Source: an uncultured Lachnospiraceae bacterium (GTDB lineage: Bacteria > Bacillota > Clostridia > Lachnospirales > Lachnospiraceae). From it: a stretch of DNA of 64,000 nt. Made by a program: the position numbers and the translations under genes. The notes below the pieces were generated by a model. That model did no database searches and was not told the DNA's origin. It saw only the letters and a program-made list of their open reading frames with translations. The stretch is from assembly GCA_944381635.1 (NCBI GenBank), contig CALWLY010000016.1:17663-81662 (forward strand), in the 5' to 3' direction. This document shows, one piece after another, positions 32,706-40,492 of the stretch (its first letter is position 1; every line of letters begins with the position of its first letter).

Positions 32706-32762
32706 CCAGGGTTCAAAAGTTGTGGCTTTCATGCTTGCATGAAAAGCCACAACCTTGGAACC
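32706..32762. other. large hairpin at the left edge of the 98-bp repeat block
   Basis: GTTGTGGCTTTCATGC and GCATGAAAAGCCACAAC form an almost perfect stem with a 2-nt loop; GGGTTC and GAACCC extend it. It could be a cruciform or a terminator-like element and bounds the tandem repeats. Confidence 0.6.
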
Positions 32763-32774
32763 CGCCAAACATGA

Positions 32775-33160
32775 GAAAGCAGCCCGAACAGGGCGGAATT
32801 CGAATGTTTGCAGGATTGCGGGAGCGCGAGGCGCGGAGCAATCCGTGGGTATCGTTCGGCGAGTCGAAGTTCGAAAGCAGCCCGAACAGGGCGGAATTCG
32901 AATGTTTGTAGGATTGCGGGAGCGCGAGGCGCGGAGCAATCCGCAGGTATCGTATGGCGAGTCGAAGTTCGAAAGCAGCCCGAACAGGGCGGAATTCGAA
33001 TGTTTGCAGGATTGCGGGAGCGCAAGGCGCGGAGCAATCCGTGGGTATCGTTCGGCGAGTCGAAGTTCGAAAGCAGCCCGAACAGGGCGGAATTCGAATG
33101 TTTGCAGGATTGCGGGAGCGCAAGGCACCAAGCATCCGCAGGTATCGCATGGCAGATCTC
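32775..33160. repeat. four tandem copies of a 98-bp unit
   Basis: Units begin GAAAGCAGCCCGAACAGGGC at 32775, 32873, 32971 and 33069; the spacing is exactly 98 each time. Units 1-3 are nearly identical, and unit 4 diverges after GGGAGCGCAAGGC. Each holds the inverted repeat GGATTGC-GGGAGCGC-GCGC-GCAATCC and paired TTCGAA-containing ends. Because 98 is not a multiple of three, the phase changes with every unit, and ORFs on both strands here are artefacts of the repetition. Confidence 0.92.
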
Positions 33161-33204
33161 GAATTACTTTTATTATAAAGAAAAGTGCGGGAAAGAAAAA
33201 TAGC

Positions 33205-34059
33205 ATGGCTGGGAAAACAGATATGTCAAAAATGGTTCGAAGCAAAATAGAGAAAAAGACAAGAACATGTTATAAAGCCGTGGGGAGCAGCCAGATAGCA
33301 GGACGGTTTTCCTGCGGTTATATGTACAAGCCGGATGAAAGCGACAGCAATATCAACCAGGTGTTTCATTATTACGGCGGGCTGCTTTTGCTGGATGGTG
33401 AGGGAGAATACAGGGATGAGGACGGAAGAAGAATTCCTCTTTCCAAAGGCTGTTTTGTGCAGAGAATTCCCGGCAAATTCCACTCAACGATTGTGACGCC
33501 GGGGAAAGGATGGCTGGAATTTTTCATCTGTGTCAGCGCCAGAACCTATGAGAATCTGGCAGACATAGGACTTATGTCAAAAGAACCGGTTCTTTCCTGC
33601 GGACAGATGGATGAACTTTTGCCGGAATTAGAAGACTTTCTATATAAAATGGAGAGGGCCGGAGAAAATGAATTGCCCGGTCTGTACTTTCAGGCACAGG
33701 AACTGCTTTGTCAGATTACCTCCGGCTGTGTGAGAGAAGGCAGTGAGGAAGGAATTATGGAAAAGGCCTGCCGCAGACTCAGGGAAAGCCAGGGAAGAAT
33801 TTCCGGTCAGGAGCTGGCAGAAGAACTGGATTTAAGTTATGAGACTTTTCGCAAACACTTTCGGTCTTTCACGGGACTCTCACCCGGTCAGTACGGGATA
33901 CGAACCCGGATGAATGAAGCTATGAGACTGTTGACAGGCTCCGGGCTGTCTCTTGCGGAAATTTCAGAGCTGCTTGGCTATCCGGACTATTTTACATTCG
34001 GAAAACAGTTTAAAAAAGAGACAGGAATGACTCCGGATGCTTTCCGGAAAATGAAATAA
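33205..34059 (+). CDS. AraC-family transcriptional regulator
   Basis: The 284-residue regulator has an N-terminal cupin-like ligand domain (VFHYYGGLLLLDGEGEYRDE, IPLSKGCFVQRIPGKFHSTI). Its C-terminal AraC DNA-binding pair is RISGQELAEELDLSYETFRK and SLAEISELLGYPDYFTFGKQ, followed by FKKETGMTPDAFRKMK. An open frame continues upstream through the tandem repeats to 32755, but that part is repeat-encoded. The ATG at 33205, just past the repeats, is the most likely start; 33223 is an alternative. Divergence from the UroD-family gene suggests it controls that gene. Confidence 0.87.
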   Translation: MAGKTDMSKMVRSKIEKKTRTCYKAVGSSQIAGRFSCGYMYKPDESDSNINQVFHYYGGLLLLDGEGEYRDEDGRRIPLSKGCFVQRIPGKFHSTIVTPGKGWLEFFICVSARTYENLADIGLMSKEPVLSCGQMDELLPELEDFLYKMERAGENELPGLYFQAQELLCQITSGCVREGSEEGIMEKACRRLRESQGRISGQELAEELDLSYETFRKHFRSFTGLSPGQYGIRTRMNEAMRLLTGSGLSLAEISELLGYPDYFTFGKQFKKETGMTPDAFRKMK

Positions 34060-34129
34060 TAGTCGGGGCAGCTGTTTATGGGTGTAGAGCAACATATAAA
34101 TAAAGATAAAAACCTAAGGAAGCAGAAAT

Positions 34130-34924
34130 ATGGAATATCAAACAGAGAAAAAAGAATTGCCCAGGCAAATAACACAGGTCATTTCAATAGCGGAAAATTT
34201 ATTCCCTGATCAGATATTAGGGATGTATTTGTATGGATCAGCGACAATTGGAAGTTTACATCCGGATAGCGACATAGATATTTTGGTTATTATCAATCAG
34301 GAAATGACGGTTTCTGTGAGAGAGGACTTAACGAAACAATTATTGAGCGTTTCCGGATCGGTGGGGTGTATTGAAAAAAGGCCATTGGAGGTAACAGTTA
34401 TCAAGCAAAAGGATATTGTTCCGTTTCAATTTCCACCAAAATGCGAATATATGTATGGAGAATGGCTTCGGGAAGAAATAGAAAAAGGGAACATTCCGCA
34501 ATCATGCTATGATCCGGACATAACCATTTTGTTATGGCAAGCCAGAAAATATAGTATGACTTTACGAGGCGTGGAGAGCGAGAAACTCATTCCGATGATT
34601 CCTTTTCACGAAATTCGAAAGGCAATCCAATTTTCCCTGACGGGCTTAATTTCCAGCTTTAAAGGTGACGAAAGAAATGTACTGCTGACCCTGTCACGAA
34701 TGTGGTTCACATTAGAAACAGAGGAAATAACGACAAAGGATATTGCGGCAGAATGGGCCTTATCGAGACTGCCGGTAGAATTTTCGCCATTGCTGACAAC
34801 GGCGAAAGAAGCCTATTTAGGAAATGTTCAGGATAATTGGCAGGGGATAGAAAATGAGACAGCTGCACTTATAGAATTTATGAAAATGAAGATTGATGAA
34901 AAGATCCACACCTCTCACAGATGA
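34130..34924 (+). CDS. ANT(9)/AadA-like aminoglycoside (spectinomycin-type) nucleotidyltransferase
   Basis: The 264-residue protein resembles ANT(9)/ANT(3'') adenylyltransferases. It has the nucleotidyltransferase motif MYLYGSATIGSLHPDSDIDI (about residues 34-53), the second conserved stretch RPLEVTVIKQKDIVPFQFPP, then EYMYGEWLREE, SCYDPDITILLWQARK, and the C-terminal FKGDERNVLLTLSRMWFT and IAAEWALSRLP. Compared with the known ANT(9)-Ia sequence the match runs along the full length. It would adenylylate spectinomycin-like aminocyclitols with ATP. The gene looks richer in A+T than its neighbours. There is no attached mobile element; a structured RNA gene follows. Whether it confers resistance is not shown. 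Confidence 0.87.
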   Translation: MEYQTEKKELPRQITQVISIAENLFPDQILGMYLYGSATIGSLHPDSDIDILVIINQEMTVSVREDLTKQLLSVSGSVGCIEKRPLEVTVIKQKDIVPFQFPPKCEYMYGEWLREEIEKGNIPQSCYDPDITILLWQARKYSMTLRGVESEKLIPMIPFHEIRKAIQFSLTGLISSFKGDERNVLLTLSRMWFTLETEEITTKDIAAEWALSRLPVEFSPLLTTAKEAYLGNVQDNWQGIENETAALIEFMKMKIDEKIHTSHR

Positions 34925-34974
34925 TTACTGCCATTTTTGTAACTTTGGTTTTTCGCAACTTTTAAAAAATTATC

Positions 34975-35003
34975 TTGTAAAAGAAAAAAGATAATGTTAT
35001 ACT
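34975..35003 (+). promoter_or_regulatory. promoter of the structured RNA
   Basis: TTGTAA (34975-34980), exactly 17 nt and TATACT (34998-35003) form a strong vegetative promoter with no ORF behind it. It predicts a transcript start near 35010. Confidence 0.75.
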
Positions 35004-35009
35004 GATTTT

Positions 35010-35347
35010 ACATGAATGCAAAGCTGTTTTCATGCAAATATTTGCCCACCATCTGACAAAGATGGTTAAGCCCATACGGACAGGCGGGGCAGCTGCCGAG
35101 CGTGGTCAAGGCCACATTATTGATTGAGTTAGAAGCTCAAATTTTATAAGTTGATTACTTTATAATCTGTACCGATAGGTACTATCACTTGTGAAACGGT
35201 CAATAAGAGTAGTAACAGTAATATTTGCTATATAGACTCTGAAAATAGTTTTTGCTGAAGAGAAATCCGCGGCTTGGCGGACAGCTCGAATAAACTTATA
35301 AACTATGATTGTTAAAGACAGGTGAGTTTGCGCATCTGTCTTTTTTT
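35010..35347 (+). ncRNA. candidate free-standing structured noncoding RNA, class not identified
   Basis: The stretch has a strong promoter, no ORF, many local hairpins and an intrinsic terminator. Stems seen: ACCATCT/AGATGGT (35048-35066), GTGG/CCAC with loop TCAAGG (35102-35115), TTGAG/CTCAA (35124-35140), TTATAAGT/ACTTTATAA (35144-35165), GTACC/GGTAC with loop GATA (35169-35182) and TCCGC/GCGGA (35266-35281). GGACAGGCGGGGCAGCTGCC lies between the first two. It does not show RNase P, tmRNA, SRP RNA or 6S signatures that I could recognise. It may be one of the large clostridial RNA classes such as raiA, but I cannot verify that. It lies between the ANT(9)-like gene and the polyamine operon and terminates before the latter, so it is unlikely to be a simple riboswitch. 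Confidence 0.65.
35314..35347 (+). terminator. intrinsic terminator of the structured RNA
   Basis: AAAGACAG-14 nt-CTGTCTTT with seven T residues in a row. Confidence 0.85.
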
Positions 35348-35510
35348 ATACAATAGAAAATTTTATTTTCTATTGTATAAAAAAAGACGCTCCGCTGTGA
35401 ATGTGCACTCAGCGCTCAGGTAATGAGAGATTACCCGGAAAATAGTTGATGACGCAATCGCGCTTCGGCGCGATGGTGCGCCAGAACACACACTTTTTCA
35501 TACGACAGTG
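35347..35510 (+). repeat. dispersed hairpin-rich repeat, copy B (full)
   Basis: It starts with the inverted repeat TATACAATAGAAAA / TTTTCTATTGTATA (35347-35379), then AAAAGACGCTCCGCTGTGAATG, split here as AAAAGACGC and TCCGCTGTGAATG. CAGCGCTCAGG, GAGATTACCCGGAAAAT and the run of hairpins GACGCAAT, GCGCTTCGGCGC and a weakened GTGCGCC arm follow, ending ACACTTTTTCATACGACAG. Copy D at 59806-59966 matches nearly throughout. Confidence 0.75.
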
Positions 35511-35570
35511 TAAGATAACTGTGCCGCGAGGCGATATGAATTTATACAATGGAAAGATATGGTGAGAGTT

Positions 35571-37022
35571 ATGGATCTGAACAAGCAGAAGAGCGCCCCG
35601 ATATATGAGGCCCTGGAAGTATTTCGAAAAAAGAGAATCGTTCCGTTCGATGTGCCGGGACATAAAAGAGGAAGAGGAAACCCGGAACTCAGAGAGCTTC
35701 TGGGAGAAAAATGTGTCAGTCTGGATGTAAATTCCATGAAACCTCTGGATAACCTGTGCCATCCGGTTTCCGTTATCAAGGAGGCGGAAGAACTGGCTGC
35801 GGAAGCTTTTCGGGCGGACCACGCTTTTTTTATGGTGGGAGGAACCACATCCAGCGTGCAGAGCATGGTGCTTTCAGCCTGCAAAGCGGGAGATAAGATC
35901 ATTCTTCCGAGAAATGTACATAAAAGCGTGATCAATGCGCTTGTTTTGTGCGGCGCTATTCCGGTGTATGTAAATCCGGAAGTGGATAAAGAGCTGGGAA
36001 TTTCACTGGGCATGGAAACAGAGGAAGTAAAACGTGCCATTGAGGAAAATCCGGATGCTGCCTGCGTTCTGGTAAACAACCCCACTTATTATGGAATCTG
36101 CTCGGATTTAAGATCCATTGTAAAACTGGCTCATGAACACAATATGCTGGTGCTGGTGGATGAAGCCCATGGAACTCACCTGTATTTCGGAAAAGGACTT
36201 CCTGTGTGCGCTATGGACGCGGGGGCTGATATGGCGTCTGTGTCCATGCATAAATCCGGAGGAAGCCTGACGCAGAGTTCTCTTCTTCTGACAAGCAGCA
36301 GGGTGAACTGGGAATATGTAAGCCAGATCATCAATCTGACCCAGACTACAAGCGCTTCCTACCTGCTTTTGTCAAGCCTTGATATTTCCAGAAGAAACCT
36401 GGCTTTAAGAGGTGAGGAATCTTTTGCAAAGGTAAAGGAAATGGCAGAATATGCAAGGGAAGAGATCAACGCGGTGGGCGGTTATTATGCCTACGGAAAA
36501 GAAATGATAAACGGCAAGAGCATTTTCGATTTTGATGTGACAAAACTTTCCGTTTATACAAGGGGAATCGGTCTGGCAGGAATCGAAGTGTATGATCTTT
36601 TGAGAGATGAGTACGACATCCAGATCGAGTTTGGAGATATCAGCAATATTCTCGCCTATATTTCCATCGGAGACAGAATTCAGGATATTGAAAGACTGGT
36701 GGGAGCTTTGGCTGACATCCGGAGACTGTATTCCAGGGATCCTTCCAAGCTTCCGTCTGCAGAGTATATTGCACCCAAGGTGCTGGCTACCCCGCAGAAA
36801 GCGTTTTATGCCAAAAAGGTTTCCCTGCCGATCAGACAGACTGCCGGGAAAATATGCAGTGAATTTGTTATGTGTTATCCCCCGGGAATACCGATTTTAG
36901 CTCCCGGAGAACTGATCACCGATGAGATTATAGATTACATTTTGTATGCAAAGGAAAAAGGATGTTCCATGCAGGGAACCGAGGACCCTCTGGTGGACAA
37001 CCTGAATGTGATTGACGAATAA
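35571..37022 (+). CDS. speA: Orn/Lys/Arg decarboxylase-family enzyme (probably arginine decarboxylase)
   Basis: The 483-residue PLP enzyme belongs to the fold-type I Orn/Lys/Arg decarboxylases. It has VPFDVPGHKRGRGNPEL near the start, FMVGGTTSSVQSMVLSACK, VDEAHGTHLYFG and the PLP lysine in SVSMHKSGGSLTQSS (about Lys228). With agmatine deiminase and N-carbamoylputrescine amidase in the same operon, arginine to agmatine is the most economical reaction. Lysine or ornithine decarboxylation cannot be excluded. The ATG at 35571 has GGTGAG 6 nt upstream; 35559 is also possible. It is first in a six-gene polyamine operon. Confidence 0.85.
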   Translation: MDLNKQKSAPIYEALEVFRKKRIVPFDVPGHKRGRGNPELRELLGEKCVSLDVNSMKPLDNLCHPVSVIKEAEELAAEAFRADHAFFMVGGTTSSVQSMVLSACKAGDKIILPRNVHKSVINALVLCGAIPVYVNPEVDKELGISLGMETEEVKRAIEENPDAACVLVNNPTYYGICSDLRSIVKLAHEHNMLVLVDEAHGTHLYFGKGLPVCAMDAGADMASVSMHKSGGSLTQSSLLLTSSRVNWEYVSQIINLTQTTSASYLLLSSLDISRRNLALRGEESFAKVKEMAEYAREEINAVGGYYAYGKEMINGKSIFDFDVTKLSVYTRGIGLAGIEVYDLLRDEYDIQIEFGDISNILAYISIGDRIQDIERLVGALADIRRLYSRDPSKLPSAEYIAPKVLATPQKAFYAKKVSLPIRQTAGKICSEFVMCYPPGIPILAPGELITDEIIDYILYAKEKGCSMQGTEDPLVDNLNVIDE

Positions 37023-37130
37023 AGAAAAGTAAAAAATTGTGTGGGAAGAAAGTTGAAGGGGTTTTGAAAAGTCAGAAAGAGATGTTTGACGCGCGTTCTT
37101 TCGCGTAAAACGCTTCGGAAGGGAGGAAAA

Positions 37131-37985
37131 ATGGAACTTTGGTTTTCAGACTACCATACGGATAAAGTAAAGATGTCCGTAAAGGTAGAAAAACAGCTTT
37201 TTGGAGAGGAAACAGATTTTCAGAGAATCGACGTTTTTGAATCAGAAGAATTCGGACGCTTTATCAGTTCGGACGGACATATTGTATTTTCGGAGAAGGA
37301 TGAATTTACGTATGACGAAATGATCGTACATGTCCCTATGGCCGTACATCCTAAGGTGGAAAAAGTGCTGGTAATAGGAGGAGGCGACGGAGGCGTGGCC
37401 AGAGAGCTTTCCCATTACAAAGAGATCAAACAGATCGATGTTGTGGAACCGGATCAGATGTTTGTGTACGTGTGCAGACAGTTTTTCCCGGATAATGCCT
37501 GCGGTCTGGAAGACGAGAGAGTGAATATTTTCTATGAGGACGGACTTCGTTTCCTGCGCTCTAAGCAGAATGAGTACGACCTGATCATCAACGATGCCAT
37601 TGATCCGCTGGGACATACAGCGGGGCTTTTCACCAAGGAATTTTATGGCAACTGTTACAGAGCTTTAAAGGAAGACGGCATTATGGTTTACCAGCACGGC
37701 AGTCCTTTTTATGATGAAGACGAGGATAACTGCCGGGCTATGCACAGAAAAGCAAGCAGAAGCTTTCCGGTGAGCAGAGTATATCAGGCCCATATCCCTA
37801 CATGTTCTTCCGGATACTGGCTTTTTGGCTTTGTTTCCAAAAAATATCACCCCTTAAATGACCTGAATGAAGAAAGATGGAACAGCAGGGGAATCGAAAC
37901 CTGGTACTATACGACCAATCTGCACAGAGGGGCATTCATGCTGCCCAAATATGTGGAAGATATGCTGAAAGAAGAAGAAATATAA
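37131..37985 (+). CDS. speE: spermidine synthase-family aminopropyltransferase
   Basis: The 284-residue protein has the SpeE layout: a small N-terminal beta domain (MELWFSDYHTDKVKMSVKVE), then GRFISSDGHIVFSEKDEFTY, the SAM-binding loop VLVIGGGDGGVARELSHY, catalytic Asp in YDLIINDAIDPLGHTAGLFT, and the C-terminal PTCSSGYWLFGFVSKK. It transfers an aminopropyl group from decarboxylated SAM to putrescine in the known pathway. No SAM decarboxylase (speD) is in this window. GGGAGG lies 6 nt before the ATG at 37131; the longer frame from 37086 has no ribosome binding site. Confidence 0.9.
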   Translation: MELWFSDYHTDKVKMSVKVEKQLFGEETDFQRIDVFESEEFGRFISSDGHIVFSEKDEFTYDEMIVHVPMAVHPKVEKVLVIGGGDGGVARELSHYKEIKQIDVVEPDQMFVYVCRQFFPDNACGLEDERVNIFYEDGLRFLRSKQNEYDLIINDAIDPLGHTAGLFTKEFYGNCYRALKEDGIMVYQHGSPFYDEDEDNCRAMHRKASRSFPVSRVYQAHIPTCSSGYWLFGFVSKKYHPLNDLNEERWNSRGIETWYYTTNLHRGAFMLPKYVEDMLKEEEI

Positions 37986-38001
37986 GAAGGAGAGAAAAAC
38001 A

Positions 38002-39261
38002 ATGAGCAGATTATTAGTAATTGGATGCGGCGGAGTCGCAGGAGTGGCAATTCACAAATGCTGTCAGAACAGCAGCGTATTTACAGAGCTTTGCATTGCA
38101 AGCAGAACAAAGGAAAAATGCGATGCCTTAAAGGCGGAGTTGGAGGGAAAAACCTCTACTGTGATTACAACTGCAAAAGTGAACGCTGACAGCAAAGAAG
38201 AACTGGTAAAACTTATCAGCGAATACAAACCGGATGCTGTTTTAAATGTGGCCCTTCCTTATCAGGATCTTACCATCATGGATGCCTGCCTGGAATGCAA
38301 GGTAGATTATATTGATACCGCAAACTATGAGCCTGAGGATACCGATGATCCGGCATGGCGTGAAATCTACGAAAAACGCTGCAAAGAAGAAGGATTTACC
38401 GCATATTTCGATTATTCCTGGCAGTGGGCTTATCAGGAAAAGTTCAAAGAAGCGGGCATTACAGCCCTTCTGGGAACCGGCTTTGACCCTGGTGTGACAA
38501 GCGTATTTACCGCATATGCTTTGAAACATTATTTTGACGAGATTGAAACCATCGATATTCTGGACTGCAACGGCGGTGACCATGGCTATCCGTTTGCCAC
38601 CAACTTTAACCCGGAAATCAATTTAAGAGAAGTTTCTGCAAACGGCTCTTACTGGGAAAACGGACACTGGGTGGAAACAGAGCCGATGGAAATCAAAAGA
38701 GAATACGATTTCCCGCAGGTTGGAAAAAAGGATATGTATCTGCTTCATCACGAAGAAATTGAATCCCTGGCAAAAAATATCCCGGGAGTAAAGAGAATCC
38801 GCTTCTTCATGACTTTTGGACAGAGCTATCTTACTCATATGAAATGTCTGGAGAATGTAGGAATGCTCTCCACTTCTCCAATCATGTTTGAAGGAAGAGA
38901 AATCGTTCCGATTCAGTTCTTGAAAGCTCTTCTGCCGGATCCTGCATCTTTGGGACCCCGCACAGTTGGTAAGACAAATATCGGATGTATCTTCACAGGA
39001 AAGAAAGACGGAAAAGAGAAAACCATTTATATTTACAATGTATGCGACCACCAGGAATGCTACAAGGAAGTAGGTTCTCAGGCAATCTCCTACACAACAG
39101 GTGTGCCTGCTATGATCGGAACAGCGCTGGTTCTGACCGGTGCATGGAAAAAACCCGGCGTCTTCAATGTGGAAGAGTTTGATCCCGATCCGTACATGGA
39201 TATGTTAAACAAATACGGACTGCCCTGGGTAGTAGATGAAAACCCCGCAACCGTGGAGTGA
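38002..39261 (+). CDS. carboxynorspermidine/carboxyspermidine dehydrogenase (saccharopine dehydrogenase family)
   Basis: The 419-residue protein starts with an NAD(P)-binding Rossmann motif (LLVIGCGGVAGVAIHKC) and contains DLTIMDACLECKVDYIDTAN and LGTGFDPGVTSVFTAYALKH, characteristic of the LYS9-like carboxy(nor)spermidine dehydrogenase family. In that pathway aspartate semialdehyde and putrescine or diaminopropane are reductively condensed to carboxyspermidine or carboxynorspermidine. The gene is followed by the matching decarboxylase. AAGGAG precedes the ATG. The known family and neighbour make the assignment firm. Confidence 0.92.
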   Translation: MSRLLVIGCGGVAGVAIHKCCQNSSVFTELCIASRTKEKCDALKAELEGKTSTVITTAKVNADSKEELVKLISEYKPDAVLNVALPYQDLTIMDACLECKVDYIDTANYEPEDTDDPAWREIYEKRCKEEGFTAYFDYSWQWAYQEKFKEAGITALLGTGFDPGVTSVFTAYALKHYFDEIETIDILDCNGGDHGYPFATNFNPEINLREVSANGSYWENGHWVETEPMEIKREYDFPQVGKKDMYLLHHEEIESLAKNIPGVKRIRFFMTFGQSYLTHMKCLENVGMLSTSPIMFEGREIVPIQFLKALLPDPASLGPRTVGKTNIGCIFTGKKDGKEKTIYIYNVCDHQECYKEVGSQAISYTTGVPAMIGTALVLTGAWKKPGVFNVEEFDPDPYMDMLNKYGLPWVVDENPATVE

Positions 39262-39353
39262 TAGGATACCAAGGTACCAAAGGCAAGGGTTTCATGCTCC
39301 CATGAAAATTTTTGAATTAGGAACTTGCAAAAGTAATAGAAAGCAGAAAAGAT

Positions 39354-40472
39354 ATGTTTGAAAAGGTAAAAACCCCCTGTTACATTGTGGATGAAAAAAA
39401 GATAAGAGAAAATCTTGAAATACTGAAAAAAGTGCAGGAAGAGTCCGGATGCCGGATTCTTCTTGCCCAGAAAGCATTTTCCATGTTTCGCCTTTACCCT
39501 ATGATTGGAGAATATCTGCGGGGAACCACAGCCAGCGGGCTGTTTGAAGCCAGACTTGGAAAAGAGGAAATGGGAAAGGAAAATCATGTATTTGCGCCGG
39601 CTTATAAGACGGAAGACATCGTAGAGCTGGATAAAATATGCGACCATATCATTTTTAATTCCTTTTATCAGTATGAGAAGCATAAGGATTTATGCCAAAA
39701 CGCCAGCCTGGGAATCCGGGTAAATCCGGAATGTTCCACACAGCAGGATCACGCCATTTATGATCCCTGTGCCAGCGGTTCCCGTCTGGGAGTGACAAGG
39801 CAGCAGTTTCCGGAAAATCTGCCGGATAGGATCGAGGGCCTTCATTTCCATACATTGTGTGAACAGGATGCGGATGATCTTGTCACCACCTTTCGGGCAT
39901 TTGAAGAAAAATTCGGACAATTTCTGCCGAAACTTAAATGGCTGAATCTGGGCGGAGGTCATCACATAACAAGAAAAGACTATAAGACCCGCCTGCTTAT
40001 TTCTCTCATAAAGGAAATCCGGGAAAAATACGGAGTGGAAGTATATCTGGAACCGGGAGAGGCTATTGCCTTAAACGCCGGATACCTGGTGACGGAAGTG
40101 ATGGATATCGTGCACAACGGCATGGATATTCTGGTGCTGGATGCTTCCGCTGCGTGCCACATGCCGGATGTGCTGGAAATGCCTTACCGGCCTCCGCTGC
40201 AGGGAGGTTTTCTTGCCGGAGAGAAGGCGCACACATACCGCCTTTCCTCTCTCACCTGCCTGGCGGGGGATGTGATTGGCGATTACAGCTTTGAAAAAGA
40301 AATTCGTCGGGGAGACCGGCTTGTTTTTGAAGATATGGCCATTTATTCCATGGTGAAAAACAATACTTTTAACGGAATTCCCCTGCCGTCAATCTGTCTT
40401 TTAAAAGAAAACGGCGAGATAGAAACCGTAAAAGAATTTGGCTACGAAGATTTTAAAAACAGACTTTCGTAA
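39354..40472 (+). CDS. nspC: carboxynorspermidine decarboxylase
   Basis: The 372-residue PLP enzyme is an alanine-racemase-fold decarboxylase. It has the PLP lysine in ILLAQKAFSMFRLYP (about Lys38), GLHFHTLCEQDADDL, LNLGGGHHITR and the second-subunit cysteine/aspartate region ASAACHMPDVLEMPYRPPLQ. It would decarboxylate carboxyspermidine to spermidine (or carboxynorspermidine to norspermidine). Together with the dehydrogenase it forms a complete alternative route to spermidine. The gap before it (39262-39353) holds only a weak hairpin (TTTCATG-CTCC-CATGAAA). Confidence 0.92.
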   Translation: MFEKVKTPCYIVDEKKIRENLEILKKVQEESGCRILLAQKAFSMFRLYPMIGEYLRGTTASGLFEARLGKEEMGKENHVFAPAYKTEDIVELDKICDHIIFNSFYQYEKHKDLCQNASLGIRVNPECSTQQDHAIYDPCASGSRLGVTRQQFPENLPDRIEGLHFHTLCEQDADDLVTTFRAFEEKFGQFLPKLKWLNLGGGHHITRKDYKTRLLISLIKEIREKYGVEVYLEPGEAIALNAGYLVTEVMDIVHNGMDILVLDASAACHMPDVLEMPYRPPLQGGFLAGEKAHTYRLSSLTCLAGDVIGDYSFEKEIRRGDRLVFEDMAIYSMVKNNTFNGIPLPSICLLKENGEIETVKEFGYEDFKNRLS

Positions 40473-40492
40473 GATTTGAAATGGAGGAGACT

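Noticed and set aside
32775..33160. CRISPR array
   Set aside because: The repeated units are directly adjacent at 98 bp with no unique spacers, and no cas genes are present.
32670..33245. Overlapping ORFs on both strands within the 98-bp repeats (up to 191 codons)
   Set aside because: They are open only because the repeat unit lacks stops in several phases. The 98-bp period changes frame each unit, the peptides are repetitive, and no ribosome binding site fits.
35102..35150. Pistol-type ribozyme
   Set aside because: GTGG-TCAAGG-CCAC resembles its first stem, but the required complementary pseudoknot segment downstream is not present.
35010..35347. RNase P RNA, tmRNA or a riboswitch of the polyamine operon
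   Set aside because: The universal GAGGAAAGTCC and tRNA-like ends are missing, and a terminator separates it from speA while the dispersed repeat lies between them.
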